The notes under the pieces were generated by a model. The model worked only from the letters and a program-made list of their open reading frames with translations, was not told the origin of the DNA and searched no databases. The position numbers were made by a program, and so were the translations under genes. This document shows, piece by piece, positions 17,792 to 26,245 of a stretch of DNA of 56,841 nt (positions within the stretch are counted from its first letter, which is position 1; every line of letters begins with the position of its first letter). The stretch lies in assembly GCA_021781795.1 (NCBI GenBank), contig JAJXWA010000015.1:1-56841 (forward strand). Direction: 5' to 3'. The DNA is from Acidobacteriota bacterium (GTDB lineage Bacteria; Acidobacteriota; Terriglobia; Terriglobales; Acidobacteriaceae).

Positions 17792-18159
17792 GACTGGCCT
17801 CCCTGTGGACCCTGATCCGAACCCGGACCGAAGCTCTGCGTGGCTGCCTGAACAATCGAACTGCCCGCGGCTGACGGCACGCCTGCCTGCGGATTCGGCG
17901 TGCTCCCATACTGACCCCATGGCTGCCCCGGATACGGCCCGGCTCCCTGGCCTGGATACATCCCGCCGTATTGCGATGGATCATCCATCGTGGCCAGCAC
18001 TGCACGTTCGGCCAGCAGCAGCACGCCAAGGACAATGAACAGCAACGGCACAAACAGGTGCCAGCTTGCCAGGCCCGCCTGGTGCAGCAGAGCAATGGTG
18101 CCGATCAGCAGCAGAATCGCTGGTCCCTTCAGTCGCCGAATCAGAATGTAGCGATTCAT
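17788..18159 (-). CDS. Small membrane protein with proline/glycine-rich tail
   Basis: A 123-residue protein that starts with a basic segment (MNRYILIRRLKGP) and two hydrophobic spans (about residues 13-29 and 35-54, LFVPLLFIVLGVLLLAER). The second half is rich in G, P, Q and Y (GGMYPGQGAGPYPGQPWGQ) and probably disordered. The two-span part resembles the LiaF/DUF5668-type transmembrane unit of the preceding gene. It overlaps both neighbours by ATGA. I assign no function beyond membership of the envelope operon. Confidence 0.65.
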   Translation of the reverse strand: MNRYILIRRLKGPAILLLIGTIALLHQAGLASWHLFVPLLFIVLGVLLLAERAVLATMDDPSQYGGMYPGQGAGPYPGQPWGQYGSTPNPQAGVPSAAGSSIVQAATQSFGPGSDQGPQGGQS

Positions 18160-18992
18160 TGGCCTCCTCCTTTCACATCTCCCATGCGCCGCACAATCAG
18201 CCACCCTCCAAAGCCGATTAGCGCCAGCGGCCAAAGAAAGTCAAACGCGCGCTCCGTCACAATTCCAATCTGGTTCAGCAGCAGCACCAGCCCAAAGCCA
18301 ACCAGAATGACCGCGAAGATCGGCTCTTTGCGCCTCGAGTGCACCGGCGGGACCGGCGGCATGGGCGGAACCGGCGGCATGGGCGGGTCGCCATACCCCG
18401 GATACCCAGCCTGCGTATACGGCGGATACTCCGGCGGTACGGTGCTGGCGGCAGGCGGTGCGTAGCCACCGGCGAAGGGCGCTGCGCCTCCGGGCCCGGC
18501 AGCCGGGCCGGCTCCCGATGCGCCGGGATATGGCGGCCGGTTATGCGCACCTGGAGTCAGCCAGCTGCCAATCTCGTTCAGACCCAGCGGATCCGGCAGC
18601 GGCAGTCCGTCTCTTCGCGCCACAGCCGTGTGATACGCCTCAAACGCCTGATACAGGACCCATGCCCCAATAAAGATCCCGAGAAGCGGGAAGCGCTCCG
18701 TCAGACTCACCAGCACGGCAAAGATGGCCACGTGAATCAAGCCTTTGAAGAACTGCCCGTTGTACATCGCGCCGACGCCGGGGATAAGGCCCAGCACTCC
18801 TGCGGCCACCGGGCTGGGCGCGCCCGCAGCCGCCGCCGTAAATGGCTGCTGCATGCTCTGCCACGCCATCAGGCAAGGCTCGCAGAGCACCTGTCCCGTC
18901 GCCGTCGTGCGCGTACATGCCGCGCACAGCGCCTTGCCGCAGTTCTGGCAAAAGGCTGTTGCTGTTACACCGCTATGATTGACGCAATCCAT
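18156..18992 (-). CDS. B-box zinc-finger plus LiaF-like (DUF5668) membrane protein
   Basis: A 278-residue protein in three parts. Residues 3-40 hold a B-box-like zinc site (C3, H6, C15, C18, C23, C26, C37, C40). Residues 60-115 contain hydrophobic segments around PSPVAAGVLGLIPGVGAMYNG. A long proline/glycine/tyrosine linker follows, with a PPMPPVPPMPPVPPV run, and then a C-terminal pair of transmembrane spans of the LiaF/DUF5668 kind (FAVILVGFGLVLLLNQIGI). It overlaps the anti-sigma gene by 20 bases and the next gene by ATGA. It may link envelope state to cytoplasmic partners; this is inference. Confidence 0.75.
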   Translation of the reverse strand: MDCVNHSGVTATAFCQNCGKALCAACTRTTATGQVLCEPCLMAWQSMQQPFTAAAAGAPSPVAAGVLGLIPGVGAMYNGQFFKGLIHVAIFAVLVSLTERFPLLGIFIGAWVLYQAFEAYHTAVARRDGLPLPDPLGLNEIGSWLTPGAHNRPPYPGASGAGPAAGPGGAAPFAGGYAPPAASTVPPEYPPYTQAGYPGYGDPPMPPVPPMPPVPPVHSRRKEPIFAVILVGFGLVLLLNQIGIVTERAFDFLWPLALIGFGGWLIVRRMGDVKGGGQ

Positions 18993-19812
18993 CGTTGCTC
19001 CTTTCCCAACTTACTGTCGCGGAGCCGCCATGGTGCACGGGCCGATCCTGCAGTGTGAGTGAGGTCTCAAGATATTCCAGTGAATCAGTCATCGCCGGGG
19101 TGCCCGACTGCTGGGGAGGCTCCACGCGCGTGCCTCCATCCTTCTTCATCGGACTCTGTTTCGATTCGCCCGGAGTCGCCGGCTGGCTGGTGGAAGGCTG
19201 CGACTGCTCCTGGTCCTCATTCTGCGAGGTCCTGCGCAGCTCACGCATGCTCGATTCCACCTCGTACACAAGCCGCAGATGATCGTAGTAGCGGATAATC
19301 GGCGTCGACGCCATCGTCAGCCGCCGCTCCATAAAGGAGCGCAGCGCGCTCGGCCGCAGATTCGCCAGCCGCAGGTCCGCCAGCCGCACGCCCGTCAGAT
19401 TCAGCGTCAGCGCAATCGAGAAGAACATCATCGCCGCCGTCATCAGCAGCCGCGGCTCGGCAAACCGCCGCACAAAGCCCATCGGCCCCGGCCGCTGCCA
19501 TGCGGGAACCGCCGGAACAACGGCTCCATGGCTCGTCACCAGCCCGTAGCCCGCCACCTGACCCGGCCCGGTCTGCGCCAGAATCCTGTCCAGCAGTCCC
19601 ACCGGAATCTCCGGTTCGCTCGAGAGATATCCCAGCCATTCCCGGCCACGGCGCGCCTCCTGATACAGCGCCGTGCATGCCGGGCAAACCGCCATATGGG
19701 CATCGAATGTAGCCTGATCCTCAGGCGTCAGCAGCCCATCCAGCGCGTCCGCCAGCAGCGTCTCCCACTGCCCGCAGGCTGGAGAGTTCGGAATATGACT
19801 CCGGTCTGCCAT
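18973..19812 (-). CDS. Membrane-bound zf-HC2 anti-sigma factor
   Basis: A 279-residue protein whose N-terminus has the ZAS/zf-HC2 zinc motif: C13, then H39-x3-C43-x2-C46 (DAHMAVCPACTALY). One transmembrane span follows at about residues 121-143, then a roughly 135-residue extracytoplasmic part with a polar, low-complexity stretch (QNEDQEQSQPSTSQP). It is encoded 2 bases after the sigma factor stop. The layout is that of an anti-sigma factor that holds the ECF sigma at the membrane until a periplasmic signal releases it. Confidence 0.85.
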   Translation of the reverse strand: MADRSHIPNSPACGQWETLLADALDGLLTPEDQATFDAHMAVCPACTALYQEARRGREWLGYLSSEPEIPVGLLDRILAQTGPGQVAGYGLVTSHGAVVPAVPAWQRPGPMGFVRRFAEPRLLMTAAMMFFSIALTLNLTGVRLADLRLANLRPSALRSFMERRLTMASTPIIRYYDHLRLVYEVESSMRELRRTSQNEDQEQSQPSTSQPATPGESKQSPMKKDGGTRVEPPQQSGTPAMTDSLEYLETSLTLQDRPVHHGGSATVSWERSNDGLRQS

Positions 19813-19814
19813 GA

Positions 19815-20546
19815 CTACATCACCTCCCGCTGATTACGCTCCAGCAGCCGCGCCAGTTCCGCGCGGCCCCGGCTGATGCGCGATTTCACGGTACCTTCCG
19901 GTATTCCCAGAACCTGGGCAATCTCTTTGTAATCCATATCCTGCAGGTCGCGAAGGATCACTGCCTCGCGCAGCTCCGGCGAGACGCACGCCAGAGCGTC
20001 TTGCACCATCTTCGCCAGTTCCTTCTGCGCCGCAAACTCGTGCGGCGTGGGGCCGCCCGCCATCAGCCGGTCCACCGGCCGCAGATCGCCGTCCTCGCGC
20101 TCCTCATCCAGCGAGCTCGTCACCCTTTGGTTCTTTGTCCGGCGGAAGTTGTCCACCAGCAGGTTGCGCGTCATCGTCGTGATCCAAACCTGCAGGCTGC
20201 CGCGCGAACCGTCAAAGCTCGCCAGGTTCGAATAGATCTTCAGAAACACATCCTGCGTCATGTCCTCCGCATCCGCGGAGTTGCCGGTAAACCGGTAACA
20301 GAGCGCATACACACGCCGATGGTGGCTGCGGACAAGCTCAGCCCATGCGCCGGAATCTCCGTCCATGCAGCGGCGGACAACCTGGGACCAGTCGAGCTCC
20401 AGCGGTCTCACCTCCTCGCTCTGCAAGCGAGCCGCCGGCGTCACACCTGCCCGGCCGGCGGGATTGTCCCTGGGCGGAAGAATGCCGCCCGCATCGCGGG
20501 TCTCGCGGCGCCCCCGTTTGCTGTCCCCCGGCGCCCATAAACCCAT
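19815..20546 (-). CDS. ECF-type RNA polymerase sigma factor (RpoE-like)
   Basis: A 243-residue sigma-70 family protein. Region 2 is recognisable by DAEDMTQDVFLKIYSNL and WITTMTRNLLVDNFRR, and region 4 by LREAVILRDLQDMDYKEIAQ followed by the helix GIPEGTVKSRISRGRAEL. It lacks regions 1 and 3, as ECF sigmas do. The N-terminal 45 residues before DWSQVVRRCM are poorly conserved, so the start is uncertain; I chose the ATG at 20546, which has CTGGAG upstream, over one 11 codons earlier. It heads the five-gene operon with its anti-sigma factor 2 bases behind. Confidence 0.85.
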   Translation of the reverse strand: MGLWAPGDSKRGRRETRDAGGILPPRDNPAGRAGVTPAARLQSEEVRPLELDWSQVVRRCMDGDSGAWAELVRSHHRRVYALCYRFTGNSADAEDMTQDVFLKIYSNLASFDGSRGSLQVWITTMTRNLLVDNFRRTKNQRVTSSLDEEREDGDLRPVDRLMAGGPTPHEFAAQKELAKMVQDALACVSPELREAVILRDLQDMDYKEIAQVLGIPEGTVKSRISRGRAELARLLERNQREVM

Positions 20547-20659
20547 GCCGCTCCAGCTTAATGTACCCGCGCATTGCATGGTGGCCTTTACGCAGATTTC
20601 TTCTCGTTTGTTCCATTCGCCTTGCCTCGCACCGCTTCAATGCGCTATCACCATCCTGC

Positions 20660-23512
20660 ATGACTCCCTTCGCTCCAGCGCGCACGCGTCTCCAAAATCG
20701 AACAGATACCGGCCCACACCAGCGCCTCTTTATCTATCCAATTTATTTTCTTTTATTTACTGTCTCCTTTTGCGACCTCTGCCAATTCGCTGCAGCCGCG
20801 GGTCCGCACGATGCCTCTCATCTCGCCGCTCCCATTGAGCTGCGCTGCGCCGGAAGCCCTGCTCCTCTTGCCGTCGCTTCCGGCCACCCCGACTTTTCCT
20901 GGCAGCTCACAGCCACCGATCCAGCCCTTCATGGTGTCGCTCAAACCGCCTATCAAATCCAGGTCCGCACAGGCTCCGGACCGGCAGACTCTCCCGTCCT
21001 CTGGGACACCGGCGCGGTCCAGAGCCGCGTGACCTCAGAGTTCCCGTATGCGGGCCCGGACCTCGTCGCAGGCGAGACCTATCAATGGCGCGTTCGCGTG
21101 TGGGACGAGCAGGGCCAGCCGACCGCATGGAGCGCGTGGGCACGCTGGAGCCAGGCTCCGGCCTTGCATGCGGCCTGGATCGCCGAGCCCGAAACTCCGT
21201 CCGACACCGCGCCCATGCCGCTCTTCCGCAGGAGCTTCCAGCTCAACGGCGCTGTGCGCCGCGCCATGCTCTACGCCTCCGGCCTCGGCCAGAATGAGCT
21301 CCGCATCAACGGCGCTCCGGTCACGCAGGATGTCCTGACGCCCGGCTGGACCAACTACCGCAAGACCATCGCCTACGACGCCTACGACGTCACCGCCCGC
21401 CTCCACTCCGGTGAAAACGCCCTCGGCGTGCTGCTCGGCAACGGCATGTACCGCGTCCTGCAGACGCCAGGCCGCTACACCAAGTTCACCGGCTCCTTTG
21501 GCCCGCCCAAGTGTATTGTGCAGCTCGACCTCACCATGGCCGACGGCCGCCAGATCGAAATTGTCAGCGACGGCACGTGGAAGACCCATCCCGGCCCCAT
21601 CGTCTTTTCCTCCACCTACGGCGGCGAAGACTTCGACGCGCGCCGCGAACCCGCCGGGTGGGACCGCCCCGGATTCCGCGACGCGGACTGGAGCCCCGCT
21701 GCGGTCGTCGACGGACCCGGTGGTACCCTCACCCCGGAACTCGCTCCGCCCATCCGCGTCATGCACGTCTACACGCCCGTCCGCGTCACCCATCCCGCGC
21801 CCGGCATCACCGTCTATGACCTCGGCCAGAACTTCGCCGGATGGCCCGCGATCCACGTCACCGGCCCGGCGGGCTCCAGCGTCAAGCTCATCCCCGGCGA
21901 GTTGCTCGACTCTTCCGGCCGCGTCACCCAGCGCAGCTCCGGCCGTCCCCAGTGGTTCACCTACACGCTGCGTGGCGCGGGCATCGAGCGCTGGTATCCG
22001 CGCTTCAGCTACTACGGCTTCCGCTACGTCCAGGTAGAGACTACCGCCGCCCACAGCTCCGCGCACCTTCCGCGCGTCCTGTCGCTGGAGGGCCAGGCCG
22101 TCCACACCTCTTCGCCACAGGTGGGTAGCTTCAGCTCGTCCGACGAGTTGCTGAACCGCATCCACACCCTCATCCTCCGCGCCATTGAGAACAACGCCGT
22201 CAGCCTCTTCACCGACTGCCCCCACCGCGAAAAGCTCGGCTGGCTTGAAGAGACGCACCTCATGGCGCCGTCCATGCTCTACGACTTTGACTTCTCCGGC
22301 CTCTACGCCGCCACCGCGCGCAACATCGCCGACACGCAAAGGACCGAAGGCCCCAAGGCAGGCATGGTCCCGGAGATCGCTCCGCAATACGTGGTCTTCG
22401 AACCCAGCACCAACGAAGTCTTCAACGACTCGCCCGAGTGGGGCAGCGCAGCCGTCCTCGCGCCGTGGGTTCTCTACGAGCGCACCGGCGACCTCACTTT
22501 CCTGCGCGGCCAATACGACGTGATGCGCCGCTACGTCGCCTACCTCGCCACCCGCGCCAGCGGCGACATCATCGCCTACGGCCTCGGCGACTGGTACGAC
22601 ATCGGCCCCGGCGCGCCCGGCTACTCCAAGCTCACCACGATGGGCCTCACCGCCACGGCCATCTATTATCAGGACCTGCGTGTCCTCGAACGCACCGCCG
22701 CTCTGCTCGGTCAGCACGACGAGAGCGCGCAGTACAGCCTGCAGGCTGCGCGCGTGCGAGATACCTTCAACGCGCGCTTCTTTGACGCTGCGCAGCATCG
22801 CTACGACAAGGGCAGCCAGACCGCGCAGGCCATGCCCCTCGCGCTCGGCATGGTTCCAGCCGCCGAAGGCGCCTCCGTGCTCGCCGCTCTCGTCGGCGAC
22901 ATCCGCGCCCACCAGAATCACGTCACCGCCGGTGACATCGGCTTCCATTACGTCGTCGACGCGCTCATTCAGGGCGGTCGTTCCGATGTGCTCCTCGACA
23001 TGCTCCAGCGCACGGACGCCCCCAGCTACGGCTATCAGCTCCAGCAGGGCGCCACCTCACTCACCGAGGCTTGGGACGCCAATCCCCTCAGCTCGCAGGA
23101 TCACTTCATGCTCGGCGACGCCGAAGAGTGGTTCTATCGCGGCCTCGGCGGCATCGAGGTCAATCGTGCCTTGCCCCCCACACGGCAGATCACTCTGCGT
23201 CCCGCCGTGCTCCCGGGCATCGACTGGGTCCGCACCCAATATCGCTCGTCGCTCGGCCCCATCGCGAGCAACTGGCGTCGCGCCGCTTCACAAGTCGTCT
23301 ACGACATCTCCGTCCCCGCCAACTCCACCGCCTCCATCGAGATCCAGGCAACCGATCCGCAAGCCGTCACCATCAACGGCAAAGCCGCTTCCGTCGCCAC
23401 AGGCGTGCTCGCTCTGCAAGAGGACCGGGATAATCTCCGCATCGAAGTCTCCTCCGGCAGCTTTCACATCGTCGCTCCCGCTCCGGCGGCCCCCGCTAGC
23501 TTGCTCAAATAA
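20660..23512 (+). CDS. Secreted GH78 alpha-L-rhamnosidase
   Basis: A protein of about 950 residues with the full GH78 layout: an N-terminal Fn3/beta domain (IELRCAGSPAPLAVASGHPD), the Bac_rhamnosid_N domain (RRAMLYASGLGQNELRINGA), the concanavalin-like domain, an (alpha/alpha)6 catalytic barrel and a C-terminal beta domain. The catalytic signature DCPHREKLGWLEETH lies near residue 519 and includes the general acid. A hydrophobic stretch FIYPIYFLLFTVSF shortly after the N-terminus is the likely signal peptide. The ATG at 20660 is my best start, but about 30 residues still precede the hydrophobic core, so it is uncertain. The enzyme would release terminal L-rhamnose from pectin or glycosides. 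It is divergent from the sigma operon. Confidence 0.85.
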   Translation: MTPFAPARTRLQNRTDTGPHQRLFIYPIYFLLFTVSFCDLCQFAAAAGPHDASHLAAPIELRCAGSPAPLAVASGHPDFSWQLTATDPALHGVAQTAYQIQVRTGSGPADSPVLWDTGAVQSRVTSEFPYAGPDLVAGETYQWRVRVWDEQGQPTAWSAWARWSQAPALHAAWIAEPETPSDTAPMPLFRRSFQLNGAVRRAMLYASGLGQNELRINGAPVTQDVLTPGWTNYRKTIAYDAYDVTARLHSGENALGVLLGNGMYRVLQTPGRYTKFTGSFGPPKCIVQLDLTMADGRQIEIVSDGTWKTHPGPIVFSSTYGGEDFDARREPAGWDRPGFRDADWSPAAVVDGPGGTLTPELAPPIRVMHVYTPVRVTHPAPGITVYDLGQNFAGWPAIHVTGPAGSSVKLIPGELLDSSGRVTQRSSGRPQWFTYTLRGAGIERWYPRFSYYGFRYVQVETTAAHSSAHLPRVLSLEGQAVHTSSPQVGSFSSSDELLNRIHTLILRAIENNAVSLFTDCPHREKLGWLEETHLMAPSMLYDFDFSGLYAATARNIADTQRTEGPKAGMVPEIAPQYVVFEPSTNEVFNDSPEWGSAAVLAPWVLYERTGDLTFLRGQYDVMRRYVAYLATRASGDIIAYGLGDWYDIGPGAPGYSKLTTMGLTATAIYYQDLRVLERTAALLGQHDESAQYSLQAARVRDTFNARFFDAAQHRYDKGSQTAQAMPLALGMVPAAEGASVLAALVGDIRAHQNHVTAGDIGFHYVVDALIQGGRSDVLLDMLQRTDAPSYGYQLQQGATSLTEAWDANPLSSQDHFMLGDAEEWFYRGLGGIEVNRALPPTRQITLRPAVLPGIDWVRTQYRSSLGPIASNWRRAASQVVYDISVPANSTASIEIQATDPQAVTINGKAASVATGVLALQEDRDNLRIEVSSGSFHIVAPAPAAPASLLK

Positions 23513-23566
23513 TCCCGAATGTCGGGCTTGCAATTCCATAGGGCGGAATATACCCTGTTCGCCGTC

Positions 23567-24841
23567 ATGAACAAAGAGCGCAAACCGCCCATCGATCCCG
23601 GAACCGATGAACACGCCGGCGAATCCCCCGCCAACGGCGACGTCCGCCGCAACGGAGACCGCAACGAGTCGCAGACCGTCCTGCGCGCCTGTGAGGTTCT
23701 CAAGGCCTTTCACCACCTTGACGAAGAGCTCGCGCTCACTGAGGTCATGGAGAGGACAGGCCTTCCCAAGACCACTACCTTCCGCCTGCTCCGCACGCTC
23801 ATCCATGGGGGGCTCATCGCACGGGTCGGCGCAGGCGTCTACCGCAACAGCTTCGGCCCTATCGCCGAACGCCCCTTCCGCATCGGCTTTGCCGCACAGG
23901 GAGACACCGAGTTTGCGCGTGAAGTGACGCGGGGCGTGGAAGCAGCAGCCGCCCGCGAACACGTGCAGCTCATCACGCTCAACAACCGCTACAGCGCACG
24001 CGAGGCGCTGCGGAATGCCGACCTGTTCATCCGCGAGCGCGTCGATCTCGTGCTGGAGTTCCAGACCTACGAGCGCGTCGCATCCACCATCGCCTCCAAG
24101 TTCCTCGCGGCCAACACGCCGGTCATCGCCATCGAGGTGCCGCACCCTGGCGCTACCTTCTTCGGAGCCGACAACTACAAAGCAGGCCTCATCGGCGGGC
24201 GCGCACTGGGCCGCTGGGCGCGCGAGCACTGGAACGGCGAGGTGGAACAGCTCGTGCTCGTCGAGCTGCCCATCGCCGGCTCGCTGCTCGAGCTGCGCCT
24301 CGCCGGCTTCGTCGATGGCCTGCGCCAGGAGCTGCCGCAGATTCTGCAGCTCCCGCTCGCGCGCCTCAACGGCCGCGGCTCCTTCGAACTGGTGCTCGAT
24401 GTCATGCGCAAGTATCTGCGCCGCCGCGGGCTGCGCCGCACTCTCGTCGGCACCGTCAACGACATCTGCGCCCTTGCCGCGCTCCGCGCCTTTGAAGAAG
24501 CAGGCGCGGCGCAGGAGTGCGCCGTCATGGGCCAGAATGCCCTGCGCGAGGCGCGCGCCGAATTGCGCCGCCCCGGCACGCGGCTCATCGGCTCCGTCGC
24601 CTACTTCCCCGAGCGCTACGGCGAAGAACTGATTCCGCTCGCCCTCAACATTCTGCGCAAGAAACCCGCGCCCTCCACCGTCTTCGTCAAACACCAGCTC
24701 CTGACCCCGCGCAATGTGGACCTGATCTACCCCCTCGATGAGCGGTTGACCGGCCTGGCCGATGCGGGAAAGCTTCCGCCGGCCCGCGCCTCCGCCCGGC
24801 AGCCAGGTTCCGCAGACCGGAATCAGACCATGGAAATCTGA
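23567..24841 (+). CDS. Hybrid regulator: IclR-type winged helix fused to LacI/RbsB-like sugar-binding domain
   Basis: A 424-residue protein. After a charged N-terminus, residues about 35-95 form an IclR-type DNA-binding domain (ESQTVLRACEVLKAFHHL; LTEVMERTGLPKTTTFRLLR). From about residue 105 the protein is not an IclR effector domain but a periplasmic-binding-protein fold as in LacI-type regulators (FRIGFAAQGDTEFAREVTRG; FFGADNYKAGLIGGRALG; PSTVFVKHQLLTPRNVDLIY). There is no signal peptide, so it is cytoplasmic. It lies between a rhamnosidase and the RuBisCO-like/kinase pair on the same strand and probably responds to a sugar or acid sugar released by this locus. The ATG at 23567 lacks a clear ribosome binding site; an in-frame ATG at 23519 is possible. 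Confidence 0.82.
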   Translation: MNKERKPPIDPGTDEHAGESPANGDVRRNGDRNESQTVLRACEVLKAFHHLDEELALTEVMERTGLPKTTTFRLLRTLIHGGLIARVGAGVYRNSFGPIAERPFRIGFAAQGDTEFAREVTRGVEAAAAREHVQLITLNNRYSAREALRNADLFIRERVDLVLEFQTYERVASTIASKFLAANTPVIAIEVPHPGATFFGADNYKAGLIGGRALGRWAREHWNGEVEQLVLVELPIAGSLLELRLAGFVDGLRQELPQILQLPLARLNGRGSFELVLDVMRKYLRRRGLRRTLVGTVNDICALAALRAFEEAGAAQECAVMGQNALREARAELRRPGTRLIGSVAYFPERYGEELIPLALNILRKKPAPSTVFVKHQLLTPRNVDLIYPLDERLTGLADAGKLPPARASARQPGSADRNQTMEI

Positions 24842-24943
24842 CGGCCTGCGCATTCCGCCTCATCCGGCTTATGGTGTGGATGTACGATGCTTCCACCCAA
24901 CACCCCCGAGGCTGAACCCACATAGGCCGCAACGGACATCACC

Positions 24944-26245
24944 GTGAACAACGAATCCCCCATTCAGGCCGCAAGCCCCAGCCGCATTCAGGCGCGCTAC
25001 TGGATTGAGACCGCCTACCCGCTCGACGAAGCCGCCGCAACCATGGCCGGCGAGCAATCCACCGGCACCTTCGTCCGCACGCCCGGCGAGACCGACGAGC
25101 TGCGCGCCCTCTACGCTGCGCGTGTCGAAAAGATTGTTGAGCTCGGCTTCGTCGATGCGCCTTCGCTCTCCGGTTCCGGCCTGCCCAAAAAACACAGCGG
25201 CCCCATCGTCCGCCGCACGGCAGAGGTCACGCTCTCCTGGCCTCTCGCCAACATGGGCCCTTCGCTGCCCAACCTGCTCGCAACCGTCGCCGGAAACCTC
25301 TTCGAGCTCAAGCCCTTCTCCGGCCTCAAACTCCTCGATGTCACGCTGCCTCCAGATTTTCTCAGCGTCTATCAGGGCCCGCAGTTCGCCGTCGATGGCA
25401 CGCGCCGGCTTACCGGCGTCTACGGCCGTCCCATCATCGGCACCATTCTTAAGCCCAGCGTCGGCATGACGCCCGAGCAGACCGCGGCGCAGGTGCGCCT
25501 TCTCGCCGAGGCCGGGGTCGACTTCATCAAGGACGACGAGCTCCAGGCCGACGGGCCGCACTGCCCCTTCGATCAGCGCGTCGCGCAGGTCCTCCGCGTC
25601 CTCAACGACCACGCCGATCGCAACGGCAAGCGCGTCATGTACGCTGCCAACATCACCGGCGAAATCGACCAGATGCTCCGCCGCCACGACCTCGTCGCCG
25701 CCGCGGGTGGCACCTGCGTCATGGTCAGCCTAAACAGCATTGGTCTACCCGCGCTCGTCGCTCTGCGCCGTCACGCCACCCTCGCCATTCACGGCCACCG
25801 CAACGGATGGGGCATCTTCAGCCGTTCCCAAGCCACCGGCATGAGCTTCCTCGCGTATCAGAAATTCTGGCGTCTCGTCGGCATCGATCACGTCCACGTC
25901 AACGGCCTCCGCAACAAATTCTGCGAAGACGACGCCTCGGTCATCGCCTCCGCGCGCGAGTGCCTCACGCCGATGTTCCCCGCGCCGCACAATGGCTGCA
26001 CCATCCTGCCCGTCTTCTCATCCGGACAGTCCGCGAGTCAGGCGCCCGACACCTACAAGGCTCTCGGCAGCATGGACCTCCTCTATGCAGCCGGCGGCGG
26101 CATCCTCGCGCATCCCGCCGGCCCGGCCGCCGGCGTCCGCAGCCTGCGCCAGGCGTGGGAAGCTGCCGCCGCAGGTGTGCCCCTCGCCGACTACGCCCGC
26201 AGCCACCCCGAACTCGCCGCCGCCCTTGAGAGATTTGCCGAGTGA
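24944..26245 (+). CDS. RuBisCO-like protein (form IV), probable 3-oxo-isoapionate-4-phosphate processing enzyme
   Basis: A 433-residue RuBisCO large-chain homologue. The metal site of RuBisCO is kept: FIKDDE gives K196 (the carbamylated lysine position), D198 and E199. K170 in GTILKPS matches K175 of RuBisCO, while the second lysine (K177) is S172. H283 and H285 (HGHRNGWG) and K325 (GLRNKF) are in the expected later loops. True carboxylation is unlikely. The next gene, overlapping by GTGA, is an OtnK/OiaK-type DUF1537 kinase. In D-apionate catabolism such pairs act on 3-oxo-isoapionate 4-phosphate, by OiaX (decarboxylase) or OiaT (transcarboxylase/hydrolase). Which of these applies cannot be decided here. 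The start is a GTG with only a weak ribosome binding site. Confidence 0.78.
   Translation: MNNESPIQAASPSRIQARYWIETAYPLDEAAATMAGEQSTGTFVRTPGETDELRALYAARVEKIVELGFVDAPSLSGSGLPKKHSGPIVRRTAEVTLSWPLANMGPSLPNLLATVAGNLFELKPFSGLKLLDVTLPPDFLSVYQGPQFAVDGTRRLTGVYGRPIIGTILKPSVGMTPEQTAAQVRLLAEAGVDFIKDDELQADGPHCPFDQRVAQVLRVLNDHADRNGKRVMYAANITGEIDQMLRRHDLVAAAGGTCVMVSLNSIGLPALVALRRHATLAIHGHRNGWGIFSRSQATGMSFLAYQKFWRLVGIDHVHVNGLRNKFCEDDASVIASARECLTPMFPAPHNGCTILPVFSSGQSASQAPDTYKALGSMDLLYAAGGGILAHPAGPAAGVRSLRQAWEAAAAGVPLADYARSHPELAAALERFAE

Noticed and set aside
21035..22948. Open frame of 637 codons on the minus strand across the first rhamnosidase gene
   Set aside because: It is the antisense of a well-supported GH78 gene; in GC-rich codon usage the opposite strand often stays open. 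The translation is low-complexity and shows no family features.
23514..23526. Hairpin CCCGA-ATG-TCGGG after the first rhamnosidase as a terminator
   Set aside because: The stem has only five base pairs, no T-run follows, and the next gene starts close by on the same strand.
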